Positions 1 through 10,860 of a stretch of 64,000 nucleotides of DNA are shown in pieces. How positions within the stretch are numbered: the first letter of the stretch is position 1; each line of letters begins with the position of its first letter. The notes beneath the pieces are model-generated. The model did no database searches and was not told the DNA's origin. It saw nothing but the letters and a program-made list of their open reading frames with translations. Source of the stretch: Angiostrongylus vasorum (Eukaryota > Nematoda > Chromadorea > Rhabditida > Metastrongylidae); assembly GCA_018806985.1 (NCBI GenBank), contig JADANN010000099.1:4311501-4375500 (forward strand), in the 5' to 3' direction. Made by a program: the position numbers and the translations under genes.

Positions 1-3
1 TAG

Positions 4-171
4 GGAGAACAGAAATTAATTCCTAAACAGATGATCGATTTTAAGTTGAAGAGAGGAAAGCAAGGAGCACAAAAGGATCTGAACAGTGCATTGGTGGTGA
101 ACTATGAAGATAAGAAAGACATCATTTTGATGTTCACAGCTTATGGGGTGATCCATTCCGTAGCCGACTAA
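4..171 (+). pseudogene. Coding remnant at left edge, possibly piggyBac-like transposase
   Basis: An open frame enters the window after a TAG at 1-3 and runs to the stop at 169-171, giving about 55 residues. It is lysine-rich, with a K-R-G segment (about residues 17-20), then L-V-V-N-Y-E-D-K-K-D-I (about residues 32-42), then L-M-F-T. In piggyBac-type DDE transposases a basic R-G segment is followed by a beta strand and a conserved D-K-R-[DK]-V-x-x-x-[ST] block, and the spacing here is similar. The D-K-K-D-I-I-L-M-F-T string is the only real hint. The downstream part expected in that family is missing and the frame simply stops. It could equally be the end of an unrelated host exon, and I have no database support. 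Confidence 0.35.
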
Positions 172-1185
172 GCAGCAGTTGAATAAATACTGCACCGGAG
201 AAAAGCTCCTTGTGGACCAAGCCTAACTAGTAAACTAAATGCATGTATAAATTTTAAGTTGCACATTGTAACGTAGATGTTCCTGAGCAAAAAGGTTCAC
301 AACATCTTAAGACAAATTGTGTTAAAGCACACTGGAAAAAGAGAACACACCATTAATATCGAGTCAGTCTGGAGAGGTCTTCTCAACGATTAACCATCTT
401 ATTCTAGCGAAAGGCTGCTTCTAATTGTCAAACTTCAGTGTTTTCAAGGGGACACATTCTAACACACATTCATAGATAACAATCTCTGTGGTCCACACTC
501 TCTTCAACAGTTGTAGTCTTTCGCCGCAATGTGAATTGGTTAGAAAAAGGTTTTCAGTAATCTATTAAGGTTAGAGAACAGCTTTCCACGTGCCCCTTCT
601 GATACAACGGATGCTTCGTTCAAGCTATCGAAGGAATACAGAAGGTATGGTTAAAAAAAAGTCCTCTGAGCCAAGATAAAATGCTGGATATTAGATGGAT
701 TGGTGCAATGCACCTGTCAAGATTGCTTTTCACCATGCATTGGACACAATGCATCTCGGTGATGGGATCAGTTTCTAAAAAAAATTATGTGTTAATGGCT
801 TAAGGAAATCTCTAGGCGAAAATAACGACAGTGAAAGATGGCGGGAGTATGGGATAGTGTTTTGGTTTTTCTTTCGGTTTTGCCCAAGAAGTGTGTCTTT
901 TGACTACGGATCCGCAATTTTACTGTTTCTGAATCTTGGACTGTTTGCTATTGCAGAGCGAGTCTTTGAACTGTATGGCCTCGATAGATAACCTGTCACT
1001 GATTGCTCTCGTTTAAAAACTGCAATTCAACGAAAACAAGAGAGTTTTGCTTTTCGTACATCTGTGAAGCGTCGTTGAACACCCAGATGTTTTGATTGGG
1101 ATCTCCTTCATATCTGGTATTATAAATGAAATCAATGCTAATAAACCGAATATTTTGATGTTTTGTTGCTATTGTTTTTGTTTTT
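172..1185. other. No feature recognised
   Basis: AT-rich sequence with frequent stops in all frames. I see no convincing splice-bounded exon, repeat family member or RNA gene here. Confidence 0.5.
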
Positions 1186-1189
1186 TTGT

Positions 1190-1555
1190 TTTGCTTGACC
1201 CTTCTTCACGTCTACCGTGCGGATTCCAGCACTTCTCACATTCGATTCCGTCTCCACGCATCCATTGTCCACGAAGATCTTCCAAATTTACGTGTTTATT
1301 CGGTTGCTGCCTGTGGGTTTCCATTTCATCTTGAATGTCGTAGAATGCTATTCTCCCTGGACTCCTTAGATAGCCGGGCTGGAGCGTTCCCAATTGTATC
1401 GCAGAAAATGACTTTTTTTCCCAGGCAAGTTCGGTGCCAATTTCCCAACCTCGGAAGGATGAGAGGTTTGGTTGGCCTAGAGCGCAATCGAACTAGCACC
1501 ATGCTCATGATTACGGACATCATTGCCACTGTGCTATTCACCCTATCGCTGTCAT
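1190..1555 (-). repeat. tRNA-derived SINE family S2, near full length
   Basis: Read on the minus strand, the element starts near 1555 with a tRNA-like head: an A-box-like CACAGTGGCAATG region and a B-box-like GTTCGATT near 1490. A body follows (CCAACC near 1473, GGAAATTGGC near 1440, then CATTCAAGATGAAATGG near 1330). The tail ends in an A-rich run near 1190. The same head, body and tail recur in at least eight other places in this window, which defines the family. The ORFs crossing it on both strands are shadows of the repeat. Confidence 0.7.
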
Positions 1556-1654
1556 TGTAGTCTTTAAAAAATTTCTATGAGATTTTTTCCTTATCCCGTG
1601 TTCCTTCGAAAACCAACCCCTCATTCTTCTTGACATTGCCGGCCTCTTCTTCAG

Positions 1655-1787
1655 CATGGCGTCGAACGCTGCCGCATCATCTGGTGCCGTTGAACCGAGG
1701 CGAGCATTCGGGAAATACATCTCATGCGGCTATTCTGGAAATGAAATGCCTCCTCATCTTGGTAATCGGCTCGATCTGGATTTCAGC
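1655..1787 (+). CDS. Candidate internal or first coding exon, unknown protein
   Basis: A pyrimidine-rich acceptor (ggcctcttcttcag, ending at 1654) and a strong donor (gtaagt from 1788) bound a 133-bp GC-rich segment. An ATG follows the acceptor by one base, in a favourable CATGG context, and opens 44 codons starting M-A-S-N-A-A-A-S-S-G and ending L-D-L-D-F-S with phase 0 at the donor. A second frame is also open and contains a hydrophobic run (K-C-L-L-I-L-V-I-G-S-I-W-I-S) that could be a membrane segment, so the frame is not certain. The phase-0 end would splice directly onto the exon at 5917-6062. No family is recognised. Confidence 0.45.
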
Positions 1788-2249
1788 GTAAGTTTCGCAT
1801 TATTGGCACTTTTCGTACTCTGGATATAAGATCATTTCTTTCGTTCATTCCTCCAGTGTGTTCTAATCCCATGGATTTTTTTGATACATTATAGATAGTA
1901 AATAGAATGGGTCTGTGGGTCAAGAAATTCCTTCAAGTGATGGGCATATGTAATTGCCTCCGATTTAGTGTTGTCATATCTAATGGTCTTATTTAGTGAG
2001 CACAGTTAATGGTTTAATGATTGGAAGACGAATGCATGTTCAGATTAACATCGGAATATCGTCGAACGGAGAGCGATCCGAAATCACTTAGCACTTAAAT
2101 GGAAACAGGTTATGAAATGGAATGAATTAAATGTAGTGGGTCGTAAAAATTCGCTGTAATGACCGTTACTGGAAATCTGTTGGAAACTAATCTACTGTTG
2201 CCTTTTGGCAAAAGGAAACACTTGTTACTCCATTATCTACTCTATCAGT
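1788..2249. other. Probable intronic or intergenic DNA
   Basis: AT-rich sequence after the donor at 1788. No exon or repeat-family member is seen before the LINE fragment. Confidence 0.4.
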
Positions 2250-3700
2250 CATTAGGTGAAAAGTCGAACAGCACCAGGTGGGCAGGATATGATCTGAACA
2301 TCTGAGTAACCATCCGCCAGTGCTCGCGGACATACTGGCTCTACTGTTACACGTTACCTGTCTAAATGCAAAGTCCCTACTCAGTGGAAAACCAGCAAGA
2401 CCGTGCATTCGTTCGAGAACGTGACCTCCACAATATCAGCATCTCCCAATCTGCTTGCTGTCCGTCGTCCCCAAACTTTTCATTCGAGTCATCCTAAACA
2501 GGATTGACAGAACACTGGACGAAGAACAACCATGTAAGCAAGCAGAGTTTTGAAAAAGGGTTCAGTACGATGGACCAAATCAACACAATAACAATGTTCA
2601 CGTATCGCGAGAGTACAAGAGACCGCTCTGTCTCGCTTCCATCGAGTTGAGGAAAGTGAGGAAAGGTTCTGATTTAGTTGAAATGGAATTAGTCATGGAA
2701 GCTGTTGATAGTCAGGGAGTCCTTACTCAGCATATAAACATTCTTCGTGAGTCCTACAAAAAATTTCACAACCAAGATATCACCTTTCTACAACGATATT
2801 AACATCGACGCCAAAAGAGGGGTTACGTAAGGTGAGACCATCTCGCCAAAATTATTTACCACCACCCTCGAGAACACCATTCGAATACTGGAATGGGTCA
2901 AAATCAAGTAGAAATCCATGGACGGCAATTATAGCATGTTCGCTTTGCCGATGAGGTCATTCGTATAACACCAAACATTAGCAAGGCTGTACGAATGCTT
3001 GCCGACTTTGGAGACACCTGTGGAAAGATTGGTCTTCGACTAAATAGCACAATAACGATGTTCATGAGGAACGGATTGATTACGTATGCCCCATTCACGC
3101 TCAACGGAATGAATATATCCGAATGCTCCAGTTAGTTATACGCAGGCTGGGAAAGAAACGTAATGAAGGACTTCGGTCCAGAGTTGAGCAGGAGAAAAAT
3201 AGCGGCTTGGGTGACTTCCAAGAGCATCGAAGATGTAGTGAGACGAAAAAAGAACATTCAACTCCGTGCCAGCCTTTTTGACTCCACGATTCTTCCTGCT
3301 TTAACGTAAACGTCAGAAACCTGATCGCTCGCTGCCCAAGCAGAATGAAAAACTCAGCGCTGTTGAACCCGCAAACGAAAGAACCATGCTTGGAGTAATC
3401 CGTATCCGCAAGTAAGGGAAGTGATCCGTAGCTCCGACGCGCGCCAACGATCGCGAATCAAAGATGCCGTTCTCTACGCTAAACAGCCGAAGATAAGCTG
3501 GGCCGGACACATAATGGGTATGAATGATAAGTGATCAGAAATCGCCGTTTGTGACTGGATTTCCCTGGATTTCTCTGGATGTCAAACGTAATGCAAAAAG
3601 ACCACGGACCCTTTCGTCAGAGATTTTAACGAAAATCTCAGAAGAAAGGTATGATGCTCACGTGAGTCACTCGACGATCACCTGAACTACAGGTGATACA
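2250..3700 (+). pseudogene. LINE family 1 (RTE-like) 5'-truncated, decayed copy
   Basis: From about 2255 the sequence matches the reverse transcriptase half of the long copy at 58128-61530. Shared landmarks are the A-C-C-A-G-G start, the strand with CATGGACCA near 2568, and the catalytic region near 2944-2955, which reads F-A-D-E where an active reverse transcriptase has F/Y-x-D-D. The C-terminal W-A-G-H-I-M region is near 3498. The 3' end at about 3696 carries the family's short terminal repeat, ACAGGTGATACAG. Several frameshifts and stops (for example near 2650 and 3130) make it dead. The endonuclease half is absent, as expected for 5' truncation in target-primed reverse transcription. Confidence 0.8.
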
Positions 3701-4820
3701 GCTGACCAGTCGTTGCGCAAGCATAATCCAAAATTGTTTCTTCAAAACCACGTGTGTCTGATGTCTATGGTAGCTCCTTTTCGCTAGGCATTCTTACAAA
3801 ATAAGGAACTACAATATTGTTCTTGGTAAAACAGTGGTATAAATAGAATAGAGGAACTAAAAATCTGTGATCCACTGGAAACGGGTTGTGCGCATATTTT
3901 AAATGACCCAATATGCTTCAGATGCTAAAGAACGATAGGAGTGAAACCGTTGTAAAAGTTGATCCTGTACTTGAACAAATAGAACGCAACCGAAGGATCG
4001 CCGAGCTCCTGTCACCTGTTCTTAAATATAAGGTGGGCGATTACAAAGCTCTGTATTTCTCATAATAAGTCGCGTGAAAAGGAGCTTCTTTTGTCATTAT
4101 GGTTCAGTCAAATATGTCTTTTGTTGGGCTCACACAGCATAGTGGTCCTGGCTGGACCAGTTCTATTACATCACTGCGTGCGCTTTGCAAGTACAGGCCA
4201 TCACCATGCACTTTTCAGAAACCAGGGAATAGCCTGAAATTCTAACAGACTCTTCACACCTGACCAGGAAAGGGATGCCAGAGGTGTTCCATGTCCACAT
4301 GGCATTCGTTTCGATCCCACACATCAACCCAAACAACCGCAACACCCCCTACCATGGTTCCTTGGTTCTTAAATCGCTACCGTGCTCACTCGGGAGGATA
4401 AAAACAACGAATTGGTACATTGGTGTACCATTTTTTTAGGCTGTATGTGTATCATGTCACCACTTTACTCAGTTTGGACAGATGAATATCAAATTCTTAA
4501 GAGATCGATCAGAGCCAAGCATTTTATCCTCCATTTATCATTAATATTTAGTTCGTTTCCTACTCCTCACTTCGTTCGTTTCCTCACTACTAAATTCTTG
4601 CACCTACTCTTCCATGAGAGTCACGGACTCTTCGTTGTCGAGATCTTAGTGATCAATTTCTTCTTTATACCACTACTTTCTGCCAACTATTCGAATGGAT
4701 GTAGTTAACATACAGCGCTCAACATGTATTGGATACAATGCATTTCGAGGTGAATATGGTGCCGCTTCCACTTTATTCAATGCAAATCAGCTCAGCAAAA
4801 CTTTTTTTGTTTTTTTTTTT
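3701..4820. other. No feature recognised
   Basis: AT-rich DNA. An open frame at 4382-4708 (108 codons) has no splice support and is of a length expected by chance here. Confidence 0.4.
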
Positions 4821-4824
4821 TTTG

Positions 4825-5145
4825 TACAGTCCGTTTTCACATCTATTATGCTGATCCCAACACTTCTCACATTCGATTCGTTTCCTCGTCCACTAACGTC
4901 TTCCAACTTTCTACGTGTGGCTTCGGCAGCTGCTTGAGGATTTTCATTTCATCTTGAATGTCGTAGAAGGGTGGTCGAGTTGATTCTCACTGGAGTCCCT
5001 ATGATAGCCAGGCTAGAGCATTCCCAGTTGGGTTGCAGAGAGTGATTTTTTTTCGGAGAAGCCCGGTACAAATCTCCCCGACACTGGAAGCATAATTAGC
5101 ATCACTTCCACTGTGCTATCCGCTCCCCTCATGCTAAACCTAAAG
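4825..5145 (-). repeat. SINE family S2 copy
   Basis: The body and tail of S2 are recognisable on the minus strand: CATTCAAGATGAAATG near 4955, the CTGGCTATC block near 5005, and the reverse of a GGATCAGCAT tail near 4850. It is diverged, and the tRNA-like head is eroded near 5110-5140. Confidence 0.6.
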
Positions 5146-5404
5146 TGTTGAACTGTTAAACTCTATTATGTGGATGAGAATAACGGGAATGGTCAGATTT
5201 CTACTTAAATGATGTTAGCAGTTTTATTGTACCAGGGTGAAATTCTGATTTTCTAAGCCTATCACACATATTTCTCTTCTTTGTTACCTCAGGGCTCGTA
5301 TTTTGAACAGGAAAACAGCCAAATTTGTCTCCGCTTGCATCTATCTTCTTTTCGAGAACTTCGAAAAAAAATAAAACAAAGAGATAATCACAATGTTTAC
5401 CGTT

Positions 5405-5620
5405 TTTTATTTACTGCCTACTATTTTTAATGGCAGGGTACAATGCGAAATCGATAGAACTAGCTGAGAGACAGGCGAAACGAAGGACGGGCATGGTGTG
5501 GTGGTGAACGCGTTACTCCCCGGAAAGGACAACAACGCGTTCGTTCCTCACCACTGAACACCTGCGGTCCTGAGTTTTGCAAATATCTCAGCGACGTTGT
5601 AGTTATAAAACAAAGAGAAA
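5405..5620 (+). repeat. SINE family S1 with inverted tail piece
   Basis: The segment begins with the reverse-orientation S1 tail (TTATTTACTGCCTAC, then GGCAGGGTA near 5433). It then switches to a plus-strand S1 body with a tRNA-like head: GGTGTGGTGGTGAACGCG near 5497 as A box and GCGTTCGTTCC near 5537 as B box. It ends AAATATCTCAGC near 5580-5592. The head-to-tail switch suggests two copies or a rearranged copy. Confidence 0.6.
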
Positions 5621-5916
5621 TAAAAACTAAGTTAGCGTTAAGACATAAGAAAGGTCGAACAAAAAATTTTTCTTAAAATTGGGTACTAGGTTAAATTTCG
5701 TTATCAGCTTTTTTAAAATCTAGTGCTAAATGCATGGCACCAAAGCAAAGTCTTTTTTATAAATCTCAGTGGTTCTGGACGCGTCAAATAGTCTAGCGAT
5801 CGGAACCAACTTTATTTATAGAGAAGCCAACATCGGACGTTGTGTAGTAAGCATACACTGCACTTTTTTTGATGTTCAGATTTTTCTTCGATCCTTTCGG
5901 AAATTTTCGCTTTCAG

Positions 5917-6062
5917 GAGATGATGAGGAAATGTCGGTCACGTGCTGCTCCTCGGCGCAAATTCTCCATTGCCCAGAGCTATCCGCGAGTGAATCGCTGG
6001 AAGACGACGGCGCAGTCGAGGGGGTTCCACACTTCTACGCCGAGCTACTACACCATGGACGG
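5917..6062 (+). CDS. Candidate internal coding exon, basic Ser/Arg-rich segment
   Basis: The acceptor tttcgctttcag ends at 5916 and the donor gtaatg begins at 6063, bounding 146 bp of GC-rich sequence in AT-rich surroundings. In phase 0 it encodes 48 residues starting E-M-M-R-K-C-R-S-R and ending P-S-Y-Y-T-M-D, with two bases carried to the next exon. It is basic and rich in Ser, Arg and Thr, as in many disordered or cytoplasmic tails. The phase fits the donor of the exon at 1655-1787. A second frame is also open and acidic, so the frame is not proven. No family recognised. Confidence 0.45.
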
Positions 6063-6989
6063 GTAATGAACTGTTGTCTAATAAAAAGTTCCTTTCGAGA
6101 GAAGAAGTAAAACATTCGCCAATGCGTTGTCATTGAATTTCTTTGCCATTCCAATTGAGAATTCACTCATGAAACCAAAGTGTGAATTGAACTGTGAGAT
6201 TTTGTGACTGATGAATTCGTCTTTCTTGTCATAGAACTGGAATCCGCCCCGGGAACATAGCACTGATATCGTGACTAACTGTTTAGGGACCCGAAAAGAA
6301 GTAGATAAAATGTAATGTTCGACCAAATTTCATTGGTTGGTATGAAGGCTACAGAGGAAAGTAAAAGATAGGAACATGAAAAAAAATTACTCAGGAATAC
6401 CGGCAACATGCCTTGAGTGAAATGCATTTAGAGCGGATTTAAAGGCTGCTGTCAACATTACACCAACATTTCTCAGCACGTATTTAACTTCATCAGTTAA
6501 AATGAAAGCAAAAAATCTAGAGCTCTTCCCTACAACCTCCGAATTTTCTCATTCTGCGAAGGCGAATCTGTAATATTCTGAAGCCCATGATACACATACT
6601 TTTTTCACTTTTTTTTGCGTCATGGCTGGTGGTTCCAAAGGTACTTCTAAACCAACAAGCGAGATTTCTTTTTAGTTGGAAATGATGAGGTATCGCTGTT
6701 GTGTGTGGCTTCCGCAGTGTCGTTGTTATTGTTGATAATTGAAAGCCAACTTCAATTATTTGAGGACTTCGACTCTAAGCATGTTTGAATTTGAACGAAT
6801 CTTTTACAAAGCATGTTTACACCGCTAGCGCTATGGAATAACACCTCTTCTGCTTACTTCTGAAGTTCTTAACCCGTCAAGTATTCTAGTGATTGAGGAA
6901 TCTTCGTAAGTTGTCGAAAAGCTCCTTTTGGGAGTTTTGTGTTCATGTATAATCAAATCAATGGCGGTGTTGAAATAGTGATACTTGAT
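6063..6989. other. Probable intron, no named feature
   Basis: AT-rich sequence following the donor at 6063. No repeat-family member recognised. Confidence 0.35.
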
Positions 6990-7405
6990 ACTTGAATGGT
7001 CCGCCCTTACTGGTTGTACGGGCCCCAGCATAATCTCCATTTTTCTGAGATTTGCTGGTTAAGCCATTGTGATTTCCTGGAATCCCAAGGTCAGCCTGGC
7101 CATGGTCTGCCCCAGGTCTTCACCACCACAGGTAGTCGCAGCCTTTTTTGGATTAGAGGGAGATTTGCCACCATGCGACTTTGATACCAGGACGGTGGTG
7201 GATCCTAGTATTTGTTTACCCTTAGCAAGGCTTCCTGATGGAAGCGATGGAAACGCCGGACTCCTTTTCAGCTTAGGAGACTCTGCCAAGGGATGAATCC
7301 CCCTCTGTACATCACAGTCCGACACCCAATAAAACCTCCCATTCACGATAAGGCAGTAAAATCGTTGGGAGGGGTGTTGAAATAAGTGCTTCAAATTGAA
7401 CATTC
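6990..7405 (+). repeat. Dispersed repeat family R4
   Basis: About 400 bp with the signature GCCATTGTG, then CCAAGGTCAGCCTGGCCA near 7086, GCCCCAGGTCTTCACCACCA near 7108, and GGGAGATTTGCCACCATGCG near 7159. The same string order recurs at 36940-37372 and, on the other strand, at 50320-50530 and 62700-62950. There is no tRNA-like head and no coding frame shared by the copies. The origin is unknown, perhaps a non-autonomous element. Confidence 0.65.
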
Positions 7406-7957
7406 TTGTTTCCGTTAATGATAGGTGCCTCTTCCCCTAGCTAAGTAACGATGTCCTCTTATCAGCTTTTCTTCACGTACTAGCTATTATTGACCTTAGA
7501 ACCGTATCGGTCAAAGGTCTGAATCATGTCTGACCACTGCTGGAATCATCGATCATTCTTGAAAGTTGTCATTTCTTATCGCGGTTTTTCTGATCCACGA
7601 TGCAGACCTCATCATACCGTTTCTAACAAGCCGAGAACAGCTGATTAATATTGATTTCATAAAAATAAAAAATAAAAGTGGGACCAATAATTCTCATCTT
7701 GTAGTCGCACAACTTCAGGCGATATATAGATATTACATAACCACTGAAATGACGTGCAACAAGACGCTCCCGTAGCAAAAGAACGCACGATACTTACTGC
7801 TCAATAAAACCGCGAAGCTAATTTGTTTATCAGTTTTTTACAAAAATGCTTTTGCTTTTTTTGAGTAGAGATTTCGTCTTCTTCTCATATGTTTTTTCGC
7901 GGGTATAACATTGTGTGGTCCAAAAGTAATTGTAAAAGTAACTACATTTATGGCTGG

Positions 7958-8265
7958 ACAAGGGGAAGGTGTGGCGTAGTAGCCGGAGGCGCCTTGCAAC
8001 ACACACGCATGGGATCGATCCCCACGCCCATGGCTCACTAAGCCTCCCATCCCTTCGGGGTCGGCAAATTGGTACCAGACTTGTCTACGAGGATAGCAGC
8101 ACTGACTCGATAGATCGGTAGGCCACCGCGAGTCATTGCAAAGGCCAAATATACTTTCAATCACCTCCAGACGATGCTTAATGAAGTCGAGTGCATGGCG
8201 TAATTCCTAAGGGATTGATCTACGCCAAGAGCTCTATTCTTTTTATCCTTTTATCGTTACTTAGA
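7958..8265 (+). repeat. tRNA-derived SINE family S3, near full length
   Basis: The head has an A-box-like TGGCGTAGTAGCC near 7971 and a B-box-like GGGATCGATCCCC at 8011-8023. The conserved body follows (CCTTCGGGGTCGGCAAATTGG near 8053, GGATAGCAGCACTG near 8091, GGCCACCGCGAGTCATTG near 8122, CGATGCTTAATGAAGTCGA near 8173). It ends in GAGCTCTATTC and a T-rich stretch. At least nine related copies lie in the window. The interrupted cloverleaf and repeat body rule out a working tRNA. Confidence 0.75.
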
Positions 8266-9362
8266 GATTTCTTGGTTTAGAAATTATTTCCAGCTCACTA
8301 TGGGAGCCACCTTCTTCTAATCGATACGCATTAGCTGTCCAATATATGTTGTTTGCGTTGGAATGTTGTTGGTGTTTTATTTATTTACATCATGCTTATA
8401 CAAAAACAAGCGAGTCGAAAAAAAATTAAAATGCATTTTGTCCGGAATAAATAGGAGGAAAACGGCAGAACGTGATGTAACATCACAAAAAAATAAAGTT
8501 AAGATCTATCTCATGAACAAATCACATCTTGAACAATGAAAAGCCTAGAGAGGAGTAAAATAAAGGATGTAATGCTACTAGTTAACCGTATTCAGTCATT
8601 TCACTTCCACAATTCTCCCAAAGAGATCGCCTATTAATTTAATATCTCGGAGGGTGGACAAAGGGGTTATAGTCTTGTAAAAGTGCATCGAATTCAAAAA
8701 GTCTTACTGAAACACTATATTCCTTCAGCACCGAATGGGAAGGAATTATGGCTAGAGCCAAAGTGGCTAACACACGTCGATGGGTCACGCCTAGCTTCAT
8801 CTCAGTTGTTCTGTAGTCGACACTCCTCATTTCCACATGCTCGTCGAAATGATTAGTTACAAAGTACAATAGTTAATCAACAAAATAGAATAGAGATACA
8901 AAAATCTTAAAAAAGATACAATAATAAATATTATCGTGTTATTTCGAAAATGATCGTCCATATGACAATGCCAAATCCAGTTATTTATTTTGACGAAGAG
9001 GTACGATAATCTGTTTGGGAAGGACTCCATTCAAAGGCTTTCAGAAAGGACGTGAGCCTATGACTGTAATTCAGTTTTTACTCATCCGTCTGCTCTGAAC
9101 ATCCGAGATCAGTGGCTGATTTGACGTGAGTGTGGCTCTCTGAAAACCGTACAGTAAAATACGACACCAATGGATACACCAAAAGCTTGACTTATTTGCG
9201 CAATGAATAGTACAAATTTGATGTCGCACAGATCCAAGAGATTTTACAGTAACAGGTCATTTGTTTTAAGATAAGTCGAAATAGCCATCCGCTATAGAAC
9301 CGCGGAGTTTTCAACTAGTAAATAGGTGTATCCAATAACCAGGCCAGTTAATTTCCATCCAT
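8266..9362. other. No firm feature; weak minus-strand ORF
   Basis: AT-rich. A minus-strand frame at 8639-8869 (76 codons, ending P-F-V-H-P-P-R-Y) reads plausibly but has no acceptor or partner exon. Confidence 0.3.
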
Positions 9363-9524
9363 TTAAAAGTAATCACAGTAAGGACCAGAGTTTTTTAACC
9401 CCGTGAAACCTTCGCAGTACAGTTTTGCCACCTCTGCGTCTACATGTGTAGTACAACGACTATCGCCACAAGTAAAGTTTGGATACTCAAGGGATATGCA
9501 TCCTATGAAATTTGCCTGTTCACT
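9363..9524 (-). CDS. Terminal exon of an unknown membrane-protein-like gene
   Basis: The acceptor ggcattcattcag precedes 9524 on the minus strand. The exon is in phase 0 and encodes 53 residues (starting S-E-Q-A-N-F-I-G-C) before the TAA at 9363-9365. It contains six cysteines and an N-F-T glycosylation-type sequon. Its phase matches the preceding exon at 9873-10018, whose codons end exactly at the donor. The intron between them (9525-9872) holds an S1 SINE. No known family is recognised. Confidence 0.45.
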   Translation of the reverse strand, partial: SEQANFIGCISLEYPNFTCGDSRCTTHVDAEVAKLYCEGFTGLKNSGPYCDYF

Positions 9525-9559
9525 CTGAATGAATGCCAACAAGATCACTTCTCGAAATC

Positions 9560-9765
9560 TCTTTGTTTAACGTTTATTTACTGTCCATTATTTTTCATGA
9601 CAGGATATTTTTGTGAAATACAACCACAAGGATGCTGAGATACGAGCAAAGCTGGGAACCTCATCTGCGCTTCAAACTCGCAATGACCCTTTCTAGTGGC
9701 CCACTGCACGAACCGGGAACCTTTCGTCGCTTTTCTCTCAGCCAGTTTCTTACTTCTAGTTTGCA
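9560..9765 (-). repeat. SINE family S1 copy in an intron
   Basis: In plus-strand view, the reverse tail TTATTTACTGTCC and CATGACAGGATA (9575-9608) precede GAAATACAACCACAAGGATGCTGAG (begins 9617). The tRNA-like head lies near 9690-9720 on the minus strand (GTGGGCCACTAGAAAGGG region). It sits inside the intron of the minus-strand gene at 9363-10860. Confidence 0.65.
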
Positions 9766-9872
9766 GTGCTAGAGTTATAAAAAGCTCGCTGAGAGAAATG
9801 TAAAGCACAGGCCTCGGTTGCTGCAATGGATAAAAAAGTTTGCTCGCGGGAAGGAGAATTCTCTTCACTTAC

Positions 9873-10018
9873 CCTCTTCTGAGCGTCACTTTCGATTTTC
9901 TCGAACGCAACAAGATGCCATTTTAGACAGATGGCGATTAGAAGCATTAGAATTTCGAGTCCGATCAGTATCACGAAGAACACCATCCTGTACTGATTGA
10001 GCGACACATCAGCATGAG
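9873..10018 (-). CDS. Internal exon with a transmembrane segment
   Basis: Acceptor aaatttgctttgttcag ends at 10019 and donor gtaagt starts at 9872, both good. The 146-bp exon takes two bases to finish a split codon and then 48 codons ending at the donor. It encodes a 20-plus residue hydrophobic helix (M-V-F-F-V-I-L-I-G-L-E-I-L-M-L-L-I-A-I-C), then K-W-H and a charged segment ending D-A-Q-K-R. It joins in phase to the terminal exon at 9363-9524. The upstream partner must end with one spare base, so at least one exon between this and 10687-10860 is not located. Confidence 0.5.
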
Positions 10019-10686
10019 CTGAACAAAGCAAATTTTTGCATTTATTAGTAATAAAGGTAACTAACATGAAAGAAAAAAGGAAATCCTCACATTGATGCCG
10101 AAATGGAAGAAGCGAATGATTTTTCTCACTGTCCTTGAACGGGAAAACAATAATGTATATGATTGTGGCAGTCGTTTTTCACAAGGATTCCTACTACCTG
10201 AACGTGTTACACACTGGTATTTTAACACATTTGAATATCCGATTTGACGAATTCAATGCCATAGTTCTGCGCTCTTTTGCGAAAAGTTTCGGTAATATGT
10301 GAATCGGATCCGTTTCGAGCATCGAATACTCAGTTATCTCGCACGACTGTCAATTTGAACTCAGACAAGCTTCTTGCTTTAACAGACTGGTATCTGACTT
10401 CTAACTGGATAAGTTGTAGCACACTGGCCAGCTACAACGCATATTTCTGAGGTCGGTCTTATCAAAAATGTGATGGGGATTTCGAAACATCTTTAGGAAA
10501 TGCTCTGTCAAAATATTAGACTTCAAACCATTTAAACCTTTGATCTTTCAAATTCTTCCAATAATAGGGAGTTTGTAAATCTGCGTTGTCTTATCTATTC
10601 CATTGGCTGCGATCATATGCCTACATTACGAATAGATCGTTAAAGAGCTATCAACGTCATACGTAAGATGGTTTTTATTCACTTAC

Positions 10687-10860
10687 CGCCACCAGGAGAC
10701 ACGGCCAGTGATCGGATCGACTTTCGGACTTGATGTTGCAGAGGGAATACAGCATTGTAACACAGGGCACAAACAATGACACCAAGGAGAGTGGATAGTG
10801 GAGTAGAATAGGTACGATGCTAACCAGTAGGTAGAGCAGCAGAAGACATAGTACAACACG
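10687..10860 (-). CDS. Upstream hydrophobic exon of the same probable gene
   Basis: Bounded on the minus strand by the acceptor ttggtgatttctttcag (ending 10861) and the donor gtaagt (from 10686). It is 174 bp, 58 codons in one frame: R-V-V-L-C-L-L-L-L-Y-L-L-V-S-I-V-P-I-L-L followed by a second hydrophobic run, which suggests one or two membrane spans. A second frame is also open. Neither frame joins directly in phase to 9873-10018, so an exon is missing between them or the two belong to different transcripts. Confidence 0.4.

Noticed and set aside
1655..1787. Reading of this exon as transmembrane segment 4 of an amine-type receptor
   Set aside because: Only a hydrophobic run in one of two open frames supports it. 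No receptor signature such as D-R-Y is nearby.
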